A stretch of DNA of 42,062 nt from Saprospiraceae bacterium (GTDB lineage Bacteria > Bacteroidota > Bacteroidia > Chitinophagales > Saprospiraceae), in assembly GCA_025055285.1 (NCBI GenBank), contig JANWXM010000029.1, forward strand, positions 1-42,062. The letters run 5' to 3'. Position 1 is the first letter of the stretch. Every line of letters starts with the position of its first letter. The notes beneath the pieces are model-generated. The model was not told the DNA's origin. It did no database searches and saw only the letters and a program-made list of their open reading frames with translations. Below, one piece after another: positions 16,736-24,961 of the stretch. Position numbers and translations under genes: made by a program.

Positions 16736-17757
16736 CAGGGCAGAAAAAGGAAGAAGACCCTCTTGAAAGTCCGCCGATCCTACGGCCGGTTTTCGCGCGA
16801 AAACGCCAAAATCCATGGCCAGTCTAACTAGCCCAGCCGACGAAACGTACGAAGTAGCTGACCTTCAAAAGGTTCTTCAAAAAAGCACCTTAGGAGCGAA
16901 ATCACCATCGCTGTGCCTGAGCGCCGAAATACAGCAACTGCGACAAAGGTCAACTTTCTTTGAGGCCTTTGCTAGTCCTCTACCTCACTCCTCCTAGGCC
17001 GAGGCTGTAGAGAAGGGCTGCTTTTCCTTGAACATCTCCTCGCTAAGCTAAGGGAAAAGGCGCTTCGCACCATTTGCATCCAGTTTTCACAGGAATGCGG
17101 TTTTGCTGCAAAAAGAAGCTGCAGAAGTACTGGCCCGCCAAATTTTCTGCTTCGTAGAGGTCAAATCAATCGAATTTTACCTAAAGTTGGCCTTTGGTTC
17201 TTTCATTGTTCAGAACCTTGATAGCATTTTACTAGGGCATGTTTTAAATCTAAAGGGCTAACAGAAAGAAAGACGTCATGCACCGTCGGGGTGGAGCGCC
17301 TCTTCACCGTCCAGTTTACTTGGCCAAAGCCCTTTCCTTTAGCGCTGGCTGATCTTCTAGCCGAGATCGGCATTCCTCCATGAGGTGATGTTCTTCCAGA
17401 TGTTCGATAAGCTGGAGCAGTAATTATGCCCTGTTCCACGCGATAAATCCAGCGGTTGCAAAATACTCGATACGCCGCCGAGAGAGCGCGATGTCACCTT
17501 CGGCGAACAGCGTTTCGCCTGATTGGGTGAAGTCGGACGAGAGCGCTACGCGCCTGACTTTGTGCGCCTCAGTGGCCCTTGACACTGAAGCCTTGCTAGA
17601 AGGGATCTCGCCCCGCTTCTTCAGCAGTGGGAGCTCAGGGCAACACCTTTTGCCTCTCGTGAAAAGGGCCTCTACTCCGCGCTCAATCAGTCATTTAACC
17701 TGTGTACAGCCTGAGGTTTGCCTTTTCCTCTTAGGAAAACAGACGCGCAATTTTCCG
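16736..17757. other. 1.0-kb gene-poor region between convergent genes
   Basis: The region between the P-loop NTPase (plus) and the ABC-2 permease (minus). It holds three open frames of 60-108 codons (16815-16997 plus, 17203-17439 minus, 17491-17817 plus, the last overlapping the permease), none with a recognisable domain. It also holds a perfect 16-base palindrome GTTTTCGCGCGAAAAC at 16789-16804 and repeat copy B at 17291-17493. Composition resembles coding DNA, so decayed genes are likely. No tRNA or other RNA gene is evident. Confidence 0.5.
17291..17493. repeat. Diverged intergenic repeat, copy B
   Basis: Partner of 15206-15414: GTGGAGCGCCT (17291), ATCGGCATTC (17366), TGTTCCAC (17432) and GAGAGAGCGCGATG (17480) occur in the same order and within a few bases of the same spacing as in copy A. 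The frame through GTG-GAG-CGC reads VGVERLFTVQFTWPKPFPLA before a stop, which looks protein-like. It may be a relic of a coding element. Confidence 0.6.
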
Positions 17758-19086
17758 TTAGCGATAAAACAACCACTTGCCGATTTCTGCCAGCGTAACC
17801 TTTTTTCCGTACAGTAAAATCCCAACTCGATAGATGCGGCCTGCTAGCCAGACAAAGAAAAAGGCTGAGGCGATTACCAACGCTAAAGACAACAACACTT
17901 GCCACAGTGGCGGGTTGTAGGCCATTCGAAAGGGCATCACAATCGGCGAAAACAGTGGAAAAAGCGAGGAAAAGACCATGAGGCCGCTGTCCGGATTGCG
18001 AATACCTACAAAAGATACGATGTAGAACGCTAACACAATCGGAATGGTTATGGGCAACACCAATGATTGGCCTTCGCCGTAGTCATCGCTCATCGCTGAG
18101 CCAATAGCCGCAAACATAGAGGCATAGATAAAATACCCTCCTAAGAAGAAAATGAGAAACGCAGCAACCAGTAAGATCCAGTTTTGCTTGCCTAGTTCGT
18201 TTAGCAATTGAATCGCCTCAAACTGAGCTTCCTCCGGGTCTACGGCTGAAGCCGCTGATGCACTGGCCGATGCAGGAGGTTGTATATTGCTCGGGTCGAA
18301 GTCCATGATCAGCGGAACCAATAGCGTTACAGCGCCGCCCAAGATTACCCAGGCAACAACTTGTGTAAGCCCGACGGCACCAGCGCCAATGATCTTGCCG
18401 AGCATCAGCTCAAAGGGCTTGACACTCGACATCATGACTTCTACGATTCGATTCGTTTTCTCCTCCATAACAGAGCGCATGACCATTTGGCCGTACATCA
18501 TGACCATGAAGAACATAATGAAGGCCATGATCAGCCCAATGGCTAGGCCAATGCCTGCTGTGTACTTACTCTCATCCTTGTCGGTCTTTGCAACGCTCTC
18601 AGGATCAATGGAAACCTCCGTATCTAGATTCTCCAATGAACTTCTATCTATGCGGAGAGCATCAATCTTGAAGTCTCTGATTTTTTGCGCAATACGGTTT
18701 TCGATCAGCTCCCGCCGCTCAGGAGCGAGTTTCTCATCAGAGTAATAATAAATGGTCACACTTCTTTGATGGAGATTCTTTAGCGGCGGTATTCGCAAGA
18801 TGCCGTTGTAGATGTTGTCCTTTACAGCTTGTTTGAGTTCATCTAAGCTCTTGTCAGGCACCAGCATGTAGCGTATGCCGCGCTCATCGGGCAACACTCC
18901 AATCATACCTCCTTCGTCGAGCACTGCTATCCGCGTTTCCTGATCGCCCTCGTATCGAGCCAAATAAAAGATTACAAGAAAATAAATAAGCAGCCCTACA
19001 GGTGCCATTAACGTGCCGATGATGAAGGACTTTTTGCGTACGCGTGTAAGGTATTCGCGGCGAATAATTAAGCCTAGTTTATTCAT
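17758..19086 (-). CDS. ABC-2 type transporter permease (NatB-like)
   Basis: A 442-residue integral membrane protein of the ABC-2 permease family, related to NatB-type sodium or drug exporters. The start MNKLGLIIRREYLTRVRKKS and first helix (about 22-45) are typical. A periplasmic domain (about 50-175) precedes helices near 180-205 (GLAIGLIMAFIMFFMVMMYG), then the family segment VMEEKTNRIVEVMMSSVKPF, and four more helices. The same frame stays open to 19491, but the ATG at 19086 fits the family and has a promoter element 25 bases upstream. No ATP-binding subunit gene is adjacent, so the partner ATPase must be encoded elsewhere. A SASASAASA-rich insert lies near residue 275. Confidence 0.9.
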   Translation of the reverse strand: MNKLGLIIRREYLTRVRKKSFIIGTLMAPVGLLIYFLVIFYLARYEGDQETRIAVLDEGGMIGVLPDERGIRYMLVPDKSLDELKQAVKDNIYNGILRIPPLKNLHQRSVTIYYYSDEKLAPERRELIENRIAQKIRDFKIDALRIDRSSLENLDTEVSIDPESVAKTDKDESKYTAGIGLAIGLIMAFIMFFMVMMYGQMVMRSVMEEKTNRIVEVMMSSVKPFELMLGKIIGAGAVGLTQVVAWVILGGAVTLLVPLIMDFDPSNIQPPASASASAASAVDPEEAQFEAIQLLNELGKQNWILLVAAFLIFFLGGYFIYASMFAAIGSAMSDDYGEGQSLVLPITIPIVLAFYIVSFVGIRNPDSGLMVFSSLFPLFSPIVMPFRMAYNPPLWQVLLSLALVIASAFFFVWLAGRIYRVGILLYGKKVTLAEIGKWLFYR

Positions 19087-19110
19087 GCAAAATAGCATTT
19101 CTAGCACAGG

Positions 19111-19118
19111 CAAAGGTA
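19111..19118 (-). promoter_or_regulatory. Bacteroidota -7 element for the ABC-2 permease
   Basis: The minus strand reads TACCTTTG, an exact TAnnTTTG match, 25 bases before the ATG at 19086. It implies a very short 5' leader and transcription independent of the NUDIX gene upstream. Confidence 0.5.
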
Positions 19119-19660
19119 TCAAAAAAGCCCTTTTGGCAAAGTCCTCGAAGAGAGACGTATTTTTCGTTCTTGGCTCTTGGGGTTGTATGTACGGCCTTAG
19201 ACATCTCTTCCGCAACGAACAACCTCTCTTGAGCCAAAATTGCTGCACGCTGCCCTCCATGTAACCCACAAAGTAGCATCCCATTTTCTGCAGTCGGCAT
19301 TCGCAGAAGTACAACTCTTGTCGCCATAGGGAAAGGCCGCATGACTCCTGTCTGCCCAACTTCCTGCGCTGTAGAGGCGCAGAGTTGATAGCATCATTTC
19401 GCTTCAGGCTTTTCAGCGCCTGCGGAACGACTCCGGATGCAGCAGGTTCTCGCGAAAGTCTTCTCAATGCGGTTCCTTGAACTAGCCGCAAGCAATTTGC
19501 ACTTAAGCCGCGACATGTCGCTGGGTCTTTGCATCAGGGCAGTCCATGCAAGGGAGCTGATTTTGGAGACGCATTTTTGGCCCATTGAATTTTTTTTCGA
19601 ACTCCGCTCTTGTTTTTCACAGCGCAAAACTTTGATTACAATTCATTTAAATCCACTGCA
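19119..19660. other. Intergenic region without a recognised gene
   Basis: About 540 bases between the permease promoter and the NUDIX stop. On the minus strand a frame joined to the permease stays open as far as 19491 and two others are open for 66-87 codons, but none has a start with family-like sequence. Composition again resembles coding DNA, so it could be a decayed gene. Confidence 0.45.
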
Positions 19661-20311
19661 CTAAACGCCAGAGAGGCCAAACGCTATAGCAATGATCTCT
19701 CGGAGGTTTGGATAAATATTCTGCTCTTCCTCGAGCCATTTTTCTGGATTTACCCAGCGGATTGCCTCGATATCTTCTTCAATTTGCGGCGTTGTATGCG
19801 TGGTGCTTGTGTGCATGCGGTACCACGCTGTGCGCTTCAGGAAGCGTTCGCTGCCTTGGCGGTAGATATGCCAGGTATACCCGACGAAGGGTCCGAGTTC
19901 GAGATGAGTTAGGCCTGTTTCCTCGCGCACCTCGCGCAACGCGGCCTGTTCAGGCGTCTCGCCGGGGTCTATCTTGCCTTTGGGCAAATCCCATCGCCCG
20001 CGCCGAAAAAGGACGAGCAATTGGCCTTTGGCATTGGTGACCAAGCCGCCTGCAGCTTCTACTAGAGTAAAGCAAGCCGAAAAGTCGGCCCACAATTGCT
20101 CAGCATTTTCGCCATAGAGCGCCAACACGCGCAGCGGCGCCGACTTGTCGAGCCAATCCAGAAATTGCTTGATCTGCTTCTTTTTGCCTAGGTAAGGCGC
20201 CACATGTACGTCTTTATCAGGAAGGAGCCCTAACTCCGCAAGGCTTTCTGGCGTGCCGAGAAAAATGGTCGTGTCGTTCGCATAGAGTTTGTACTTTTGC
20301 GGCGCATTCAT
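19661..20311 (-). CDS. NUDIX hydrolase
   Basis: A 216-residue protein with a complete Nudix box, [20 protein letters not shown] then TGL (about residues 110-132), matching Gx5Ex7REUxEExGU, whose glutamates bind Mg2+ for cleavage of nucleoside diphosphates linked to another group. The ~85 residues before the NUDIX domain ([20 protein letters not shown] and on) form an extra N-terminal domain. Substrate unknown. I start at the ATG at 20311 ([13 protein letters not shown]); a TTG lies 18 bases upstream. It is divergent from pyrE. Confidence 0.9.
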   Translation of the reverse strand: MNAPQKYKLYANDTTIFLGTPESLAELGLLPDKDVHVAPYLGKKKQIKQFLDWLDKSAPLRVLALYGENAEQLWADFSACFTLVEAAGGLVTNAKGQLLVLFRRGRWDLPKGKIDPGETPEQAALREVREETGLTHLELGPFVGYTWHIYRQGSERFLKRTAWYRMHTSTTHTTPQIEEDIEAIRWVNPEKWLEEEQNIYPNLREIIAIAFGLSGV

Positions 20312-20420
20312 GGTGTTTTTTGCGCCCAAATAAACAGCGCTTCATTTGTTCGTCCTAGTGATCCTCTGGAGTAAGAATATTTTCCCGAGGCACTTTTTGA
20401 TCCATTGACTCCTACGCTTC

Positions 20421-21056
20421 ATGAGCCCATCTGCGGAGGTTGCTCGCCGACTATTAGAGATACGAGCTGTACAGTTGCGCCCAAATGACCCGTTTACATG
20501 GGCGTCTGGTTTACTTTCGCCCATTTACTGCGACAATCGCATAGCGCTTTCTTATCCTGCTGTGCGCACGCTTATTAAGCACGCCCTGCGGGAGCGCGCT
20601 CAGGCGTTTGCTCCTTTTGAAGCTATAGTAGGCGTAGCGACAGCAGGCATAGCTCCTGGCGTGCTGTTGGCCGATTTGTTGGAGCTGCCCTTCGCTTATG
20701 TGCGCAGTAGTGCAAAGGAGCATGGACTTCGCAACCGGATTGAGGGCTTTCTCTTGCCCCAGCAGCGCGTTCTAGTTGTGGAAGACCTCATCAGCACGGG
20801 TGGCAGCAGCCTCTCTGCTGTAGAGGCCCTGCGCGAAGCAGGCTGCGTCGTCGTCGGCGTTCTGGCTATTTTCCAATATGGCCTCGAAAAAGCCACAGCA
20901 GCCTTCGAAGCGCAAAACGTTCCTTTTGCTACGTTGACCGATTACCCGACCCTCTTGCGCGAAGCATTGAACACTGGCTATATTGATGAACAAGGACATC
21001 TGATGCTAGAACACTGGCGCCAAAACCCCGAGGGATGGGGAGCGCTGTACGCTTAG
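20421..21056 (+). CDS. pyrE: Orotate phosphoribosyltransferase
   Basis: PyrE, 211 residues, transfers the ribose-phosphate of PRPP to orotate to give OMP in pyrimidine synthesis. The PRPP-binding loop is VLVVEDLISTGGSS (about residues 117-130). Also present are TWASGLLSPIYCDNR near the start, the GVATAGIAPGVLLADLL stretch, and YVRSSAKEHGLRNRIEG, the flexible loop with the catalytic Lys. Full length for the family. The M42 peptidase gene follows after 24 bases, probably in the same transcript. Confidence 0.95.
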   Translation: MSPSAEVARRLLEIRAVQLRPNDPFTWASGLLSPIYCDNRIALSYPAVRTLIKHALRERAQAFAPFEAIVGVATAGIAPGVLLADLLELPFAYVRSSAKEHGLRNRIEGFLLPQQRVLVVEDLISTGGSSLSAVEALREAGCVVVGVLAIFQYGLEKATAAFEAQNVPFATLTDYPTLLREALNTGYIDEQGHLMLEHWRQNPEGWGALYA

Positions 21057-21080
21057 TTAATCCTAACTGAGTTCGCAAAC

Positions 21081-22172
21081 ATGTACGTAATTACGCCCGA
21101 GTCCGAAGCTTTCTTGCGCCGATATTTGGACAATGCTAGCCCTACCGGTCATGAAGCCTCTGGTCAAAAATTGTGGTTACAATACTTGAAGCCATACATA
21201 GATGAGTGGCAGGTAGATACTTACGGCAATGCTTACGGCATCATCAATCCTGGCACGAACTACCGCGTCGTCATCGAAGGGCACGCGGATGAAGTCTCTT
21301 GGTTTGTCAACTACATCACGGACGACGGCTTTTTGCACGTCATCCGAAACGGCGGCAGCGACCACCTCATTGCTCCCTCGATGCGCGTTTACGTCCACTT
21401 GCGCAGCGGCGAACGCATAGAGGGCATGTTTGGATGGCCGGCCATCCACACGCGTACCGACAAAGATGCCAACTTAACACCTGCTCTGGAGAATATCACC
21501 GTAGACGTGGGTGCCAAAGACCGCGATGAAGTGCTCAAAATGGGCATTCACGTCGGATGCGTCGTTACTTTTCAAGACTCGTTTACCATCATTAACAACC
21601 GATACTACTGCGGTCGCGCCTTAGACAACCGCATCGGCGGGTTTTGCATCGCTGAAGTAGCTCGCTTGCTCCGCGAAAACCGGGTGCAATTGCCCTACAC
21701 GCTGTATATCGTCAACTCCGTACAGGAAGAGGTCGGCCTCCGCGGCGCAGAAATGGTGGCCAACACCATCAAGCCTCACGTAGCCATCATCACCGACGTG
21801 ACGCACGACACCCACACGCCCATGATCAACATGAAGAAACACGGCGACATCCGCTGCGGAGGTGGGCCCACCATTACCTATGCGCCCGCCGTGCACAACC
21901 GCCTGCTCGATTTGATCGTCCAAACGGCCGAGGAAAACGACATACCCTTCCAGCGCGAAGCTGCCTCCCGCTCCACCGGCACCGACACCGACGCCTTCGC
22001 TTACTCCAACGGCGGCGTGCCCTCGGCCCTCATCTCGCTGCCCCTGCGCTACATGCATACCACTGTAGAAATGGCGCACAAAGACGACGTCAACCACCTC
22101 ATCCGTCTGCTCTACGAAGTCCTCCGGCGCATCGAGTACGGACACGACTTCCGCTATTTCACCCAGATTTGA
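21081..22172 (+). CDS. M42 family metallo-aminopeptidase
   Basis: A 363-residue cytosolic di-metal peptidase of the M42 family (glutamyl aminopeptidase/deblocking-type, sometimes annotated endoglucanase). Metal and catalytic motifs: GHADEVS (His near 68), CGRALDNRIGG (bridging Asp near 180), VQEEVGLRGA (catalytic Glu and metal Glu near 213-214), IITDVTHDT (Asp near 237) and MAHKDDVNH (His near 330). M42 enzymes form dodecameric tetrahedra that trim short peptides. The gene is complete and follows pyrE closely. It lies just upstream of the REP-like palindromes. Confidence 0.94.
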   Translation: MYVITPESEAFLRRYLDNASPTGHEASGQKLWLQYLKPYIDEWQVDTYGNAYGIINPGTNYRVVIEGHADEVSWFVNYITDDGFLHVIRNGGSDHLIAPSMRVYVHLRSGERIEGMFGWPAIHTRTDKDANLTPALENITVDVGAKDRDEVLKMGIHVGCVVTFQDSFTIINNRYYCGRALDNRIGGFCIAEVARLLRENRVQLPYTLYIVNSVQEEVGLRGAEMVANTIKPHVAIITDVTHDTHTPMINMKKHGDIRCGGGPTITYAPAVHNRLLDLIVQTAEENDIPFQREAASRSTGTDTDAFAYSNGGVPSALISLPLRYMHTTVEMAHKDDVNHLIRLLYEVLRRIEYGHDFRYFTQI

Positions 22173-22191
22173 CCCCCGCGCCGCCCGTACC

Positions 22192-22234
22192 GCCGAACTC
22201 CAGTTCGGTGAACGCCGCCGAACGGGAGTTCGGC
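22192..22234. repeat. REP-like palindrome doublet upstream of the ROCO gene
   Basis: Two tandem small palindromes: CCGAACTCCAGTTCGG (22193-22208) and CCGAACGGGAGTTCGG (22218-22233). Together they also form a larger inverted repeat with perfect 10-base arms GCCGAACTCC (22192-22201) and GGAGTTCGGC (22225-22234). They lie 46 bases before the ROCO start. A half-site CCGAACTCCCAG recurs at 24976-24987 just after the ROCO stop. This layout resembles bacterial REP/BIME elements; it could also fold as a terminator for the peptidase transcript. Confidence 0.6.
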
Positions 22235-22534
22235 ACTACATTTGTCTCGCCTTAGTTCGTCAAACCAAAACACTAACCCATGTCTGACCTCGCGCGGCAA
22301 ATCATCGAAGAAAACCTGAAAACCCAAAACCCTATCTTAGACCTCGGCAACTGCGGCCTGATCGAACTACCGCCCCTGCCCGAAGACTGCCACTGGGTCG
22401 AAACCCTCATCCTAAGCGACACGTGGTGGTAATACGACGCCGAAAAAAAGGAGTGGCAGGAGAAAACAAGCCAAAACCGCGGCGAGAAGAACCAGATTCG
22501 CCAACTGCCACCGCTGCACCAGTACTTTCCCGCG

Positions 22535-23845
22535 TTGAAAAAATTGGTGGTAGGTGGTAATCAAATCAGCGACCTCTCGCCGCTGCAACACCTCGCGCAA
22601 CTGCAACAACTCAATTGCTCTTGGAGTCAAATCAGCGACCTCTCGCCGCTGCAGCACCTCGCTCAACTGCAACAACTCAACTGCTCTTCAAATCAAATCA
22701 GCGACCTCTCGCCGCTGCAACACCTCGCGCAACTGCAACAACTCGACTGCTCTGAAAATCAAATCAGCGATTTATCGCCTGTCCAGTCTTTGGTTGAGAA
22801 AGGTTTGCAAGTGGAGTGGTGGATATTCCCTCTTAGGGGTGATATCAATGTTTACGACAATCCTCTTCAATATCCGCCGGTTGAGGTGGTGCTGGAGGGA
22901 AATGCGGCTATCTTAGAGTACTTTCGCCAACGAGAGAAGACGGGGTCGAGGCCTTTACTAGAAGCCAAGCTCATCTTGCTGGGAGACGGTAGAGCGGGCA
23001 AGACCTCGCTCGCCTGCCGGCTGCTGGGCAGGGAACTGCCCGGAGAGCCAGACCGCACCGAGGGGGTGGATGTTCTCGTAGAGAAATACGCGTTTCCCAT
23101 TGAAAAGGGCGAATTTCTGCTGCATATCTGGGACTTTGCCGGCCAGGACAAATACAAGCCGCTGCACCAGTTTTTCTATTCAGAGGATGCGCTTTATGTT
23201 TTAGTGGCCGACAGCGGCAATGCGCAGACCGACTTTGCCGACTGGTTCGAGACCGCTAAGCTTTTTGGCAAGGGAAGCCCGCTGCTTGTGGTGCTCAACG
23301 AATTTCGCGAAGGCATCGGCATGGGCGCCTCTGACGAAGTGCGGTGGCGCCGCGAGTTTCCCACGTTGATCAAGGAGGTGCGGTTGGTCAATTTGAAGAC
23401 GCTAAAAGGATGGGAAACCTTGGAAAGGGACATTCGACACTACGCCAGCCAGCTGCCGCACGTAGGCAAGGAGTACCCGAACAACTGGGCGGATATCCGC
23501 GCAGAACTCGAACGCCGCCGCGACAAAAACCACGTCATCTCTCTGCAGGAATACCTGAACATCTGTAGAGACCACGATCTGCTCGAGCGCAGCAATGCCC
23601 TGATCTTGAGCGGCGTCTTGCATCGGATAGGCGTCTGCCTGCATTACCAGCACAACGAAACGCTGCGCCAGCACGTCATCCTGAAGAACGAATGGGCAAC
23701 GGACGCGGTGTATCAAATCCTGAAAGACAAAGTAGTAGAGGAGCAAAAAAAGGTTTTTCGATTGGTCAGACCTGCGCCGCATTTGGGCAAGCGCCAAGTA
23801 CGCCGATATGCGCCCACAGCTGCTGGCCCTGATGTGCGAATTTAA
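22535..23845 (+). CDS. Open segment of the ROCO gene: LRR, Roc and part of COR
   Basis: The longest intact frame within the interrupted gene, up to 436 codons from a TTG. It covers the LRR repeats, the whole Roc GTPase domain and the first part of COR. The last ~33 residues, after VVEEQKK, are out of frame with the homology and are an artefact of the shift. In place of the NKxD guanine-specificity motif after the LLVVL strand it reads NEFRE. If translated alone it would be a GTPase lacking its effector. Confidence 0.6.
   Translation: MKKLVVGGNQISDLSPLQHLAQLQQLNCSWSQISDLSPLQHLAQLQQLNCSSNQISDLSPLQHLAQLQQLDCSENQISDLSPVQSLVEKGLQVEWWIFPLRGDINVYDNPLQYPPVEVVLEGNAAILEYFRQREKTGSRPLLEAKLILLGDGRAGKTSLACRLLGRELPGEPDRTEGVDVLVEKYAFPIEKGEFLLHIWDFAGQDKYKPLHQFFYSEDALYVLVADSGNAQTDFADWFETAKLFGKGSPLLVVLNEFREGIGMGASDEVRWRREFPTLIKEVRLVNLKTLKGWETLERDIRHYASQLPHVGKEYPNNWADIRAELERRRDKNHVISLQEYLNICRDHDLLERSNALILSGVLHRIGVCLHYQHNETLRQHVILKNEWATDAVYQILKDKVVEEQKKVFRLVRPAPHLGKRQVRRYAPTAAGPDVRI
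22562..22759 (+). repeat. Three tandem 66-bp LRR-coding repeats
   Basis: Units start with CAAATCAGC at 22562, 22628 and 22694, with a partial fourth at 22760. Each encodes 22 residues of the form xQISDLSPLQHLAQLQQLxC. The units are nearly identical in DNA, including silent positions, so they arose by recent tandem duplication and may vary in number between strains. Confidence 0.85.
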
Positions 23846-24040
23846 GCTGGCATATCCACTGCCGCATCGGGAGGAATACGTAGCGCCCATGCTTTTGCCG
23901 AGAGTGCCGCCGGAGGATTGGAGATTTCCAGAAAAAGACGTTTTGGATGTACGGGTAGAATATGAGTTCCTGCCCAAGGCTCTGATGGCCCAGTTCATCG
24001 TGAGTCGCCACATTGAGATTGATAAAGAGCGCACCTTGGT

Positions 24041-24961
24041 GTGGCGCGAAGGCGTGGTCTTGCGCTGGTCGGAAAACACGCTGGCCCCCAGGTTTCCCGC
24101 ACGAAATCGCGGGGCCGAGATGCCTTTCAAATCCTGCTGACGGGACAGGATCGCCGCGGCTTGCTGACGTCTATCTTGAACACGCTTCGCCATTTGCACA
24201 AGGAATACCCGGGCATCAAGGTGTACGAAATCGTCCCTTGTCCGTGTCCAGAATGCCGAGTCAAAGAAAAAGAGGAAGTGCACTATTTCGAGCTGGAAAA
24301 CCTGTTCCATCGCTTGAGTAAAGGCCGTCAAAAAATAGAATGCGACAAATCTTTGGAAGAGGTGGATCTACTCGAGATGCTAGGCGATATGCTGGTTTTC
24401 CAGCACTTGAAAGTTGGCGAGCAAGTCGTCTTAGAGGACGCTTACAAGAGGCGAGAGCCCCGCACCGTCAAGATCTTCCTCGCCTCGTCGGAAGAGCTCA
24501 AGGCCGAGCGGGAGAGGATTGAGATCGAAATCAACCGCATGAACAAGGACCTCCAGCGAGAGAGCATTTTCTTAGAATTGCTGAACTGGGAAGGCGGCAG
24601 GGTAGCTGAAACGTCGTCCCGCTCGCAGGACAACTACAATCGCGGCGTCGAGGCATGCGACATTTTCGTCCTGCTGTTTTATTCAAAAGTGGGCAGGTAC
24701 ACGCTGGAGGAATACGAAATTGCCAAAAAGCGCTACGCCGAAAACCAGAAACCCGCGATTTGGATCTTTCAAAAGGATATAGATCTGCCTAAAGACCAAA
24801 CCCGCGAAGATGCTGAGTCGCGCTTTGACTTTTTGGAAAAACTCGAGCAAGCCGAGCAATTTCCTACGTGCTTCAAAAATGAAGACGGTCTATGGCTGGA
24901 GCTGCAGAAAAAACTGCGCGCCTGGATGAAAGAGGAGCGGCAAGGCTTTGTATTGACGTAG
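24041..24961 (+). CDS. Open segment of the ROCO gene: end of COR plus DUF4062-like domain
   Basis: Up to 306 codons; real homology begins about 24088 (VSRTKSRGRDAFQILLTGQD), and the codons before it are a shadow of the previous segment. Residues about 30-135 finish the COR domain, with a Cys-rich CPCPECRVKEKE insert. From TVKIFLASSEELKAERERIE the DUF4062-like domain follows: strand-helix pattern, NKDL, FLELLNWEG, YNRGVEACDIFVLLFYSKVG and YTLEEYEIA. This domain is common in Bacteroidota attached to STAND and ROCO modules and is thought to be TIR-related. Confidence 0.65.
   Translation: MARRRGLALVGKHAGPQVSRTKSRGRDAFQILLTGQDRRGLLTSILNTLRHLHKEYPGIKVYEIVPCPCPECRVKEKEEVHYFELENLFHRLSKGRQKIECDKSLEEVDLLEMLGDMLVFQHLKVGEQVVLEDAYKRREPRTVKIFLASSEELKAERERIEIEINRMNKDLQRESIFLELLNWEGGRVAETSSRSQDNYNRGVEACDIFVLLFYSKVGRYTLEEYEIAKKRYAENQKPAIWIFQKDIDLPKDQTREDAESRFDFLEKLEQAEQFPTCFKNEDGLWLELQKKLRAWMKEERQGFVLT

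Larger units (their letters stand above)
22280..24961 (+). pseudogene. Interrupted LRR-Roc-COR (ROCO) GTPase with C-terminal DUF4062-like domain
   Basis: Read through its interruptions, the gene encodes about 890 residues: a short N-terminal leucine-rich cap (MSDLARQIIEENLKTQNPIL), three near-identical LRR units, a Roc GTPase domain (P-loop GDGRAGKTS at about 235-243, switch DFAGQ at about 285-289), a COR domain, and a C-terminal DUF4062/TIR-like domain starting TVKIFLASSEELKAER. Breaks: codon 51 is TAA (22430-22432) between TWW and YDAEKKEW; one extra base near the A7 run at 23745-23751 shifts the frame, and the COR homology continues as FFDWSDLRRIWASAK in the +1 frame; one base is missing near the C5 run at about 24086-24090, where the frame switches again at PQVSRTKSRGRDAF. 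The two shifts cancel. Either the gene is a recent pseudogene or these are read or assembly errors. ROCO proteins are GTP-dependent dimeric switches. Confidence 0.85.

Noticed and set aside
16815-16997. A 60-codon plus-strand open frame (MASLTSPADETYEVADLQKV…)
   Set aside because: No promoter, no family match and no coupling to a neighbour; not enough support for a gene.
17491-17817. A 108-codon plus-strand open frame
   Set aside because: It runs into the 3' end of the ABC-2 permease on the other strand, contains repeat B sequence and is Ser-rich without domain pattern.
19265-19400. A third copy of the intergenic repeat (GTCGGCATTC at 19293)
   Set aside because: Only one 9-base word matches; the other landmark words and spacings are missing.
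19087-19491. A 135-residue N-terminal extension of the ABC-2 permease
   Set aside because: Family proteins start at MNKLGLI; the extension is Cys/Arg-rich and a -7 promoter element sits within it at 19111-19118.
22562-22800. Tandem repeats as a CRISPR array
   Set aside because: The 66-bp units have no spacers and lie in frame as leucine-rich repeats.
23744-23753. A slippery heptamer A AAA AAG in correct phase within the ROCO gene, suggesting programmed -1 frameshifting
   Set aside because: The homologous downstream frame is +1, not -1. A -1 slip would reach a stop after about 25 codons, so the site does not explain the break.
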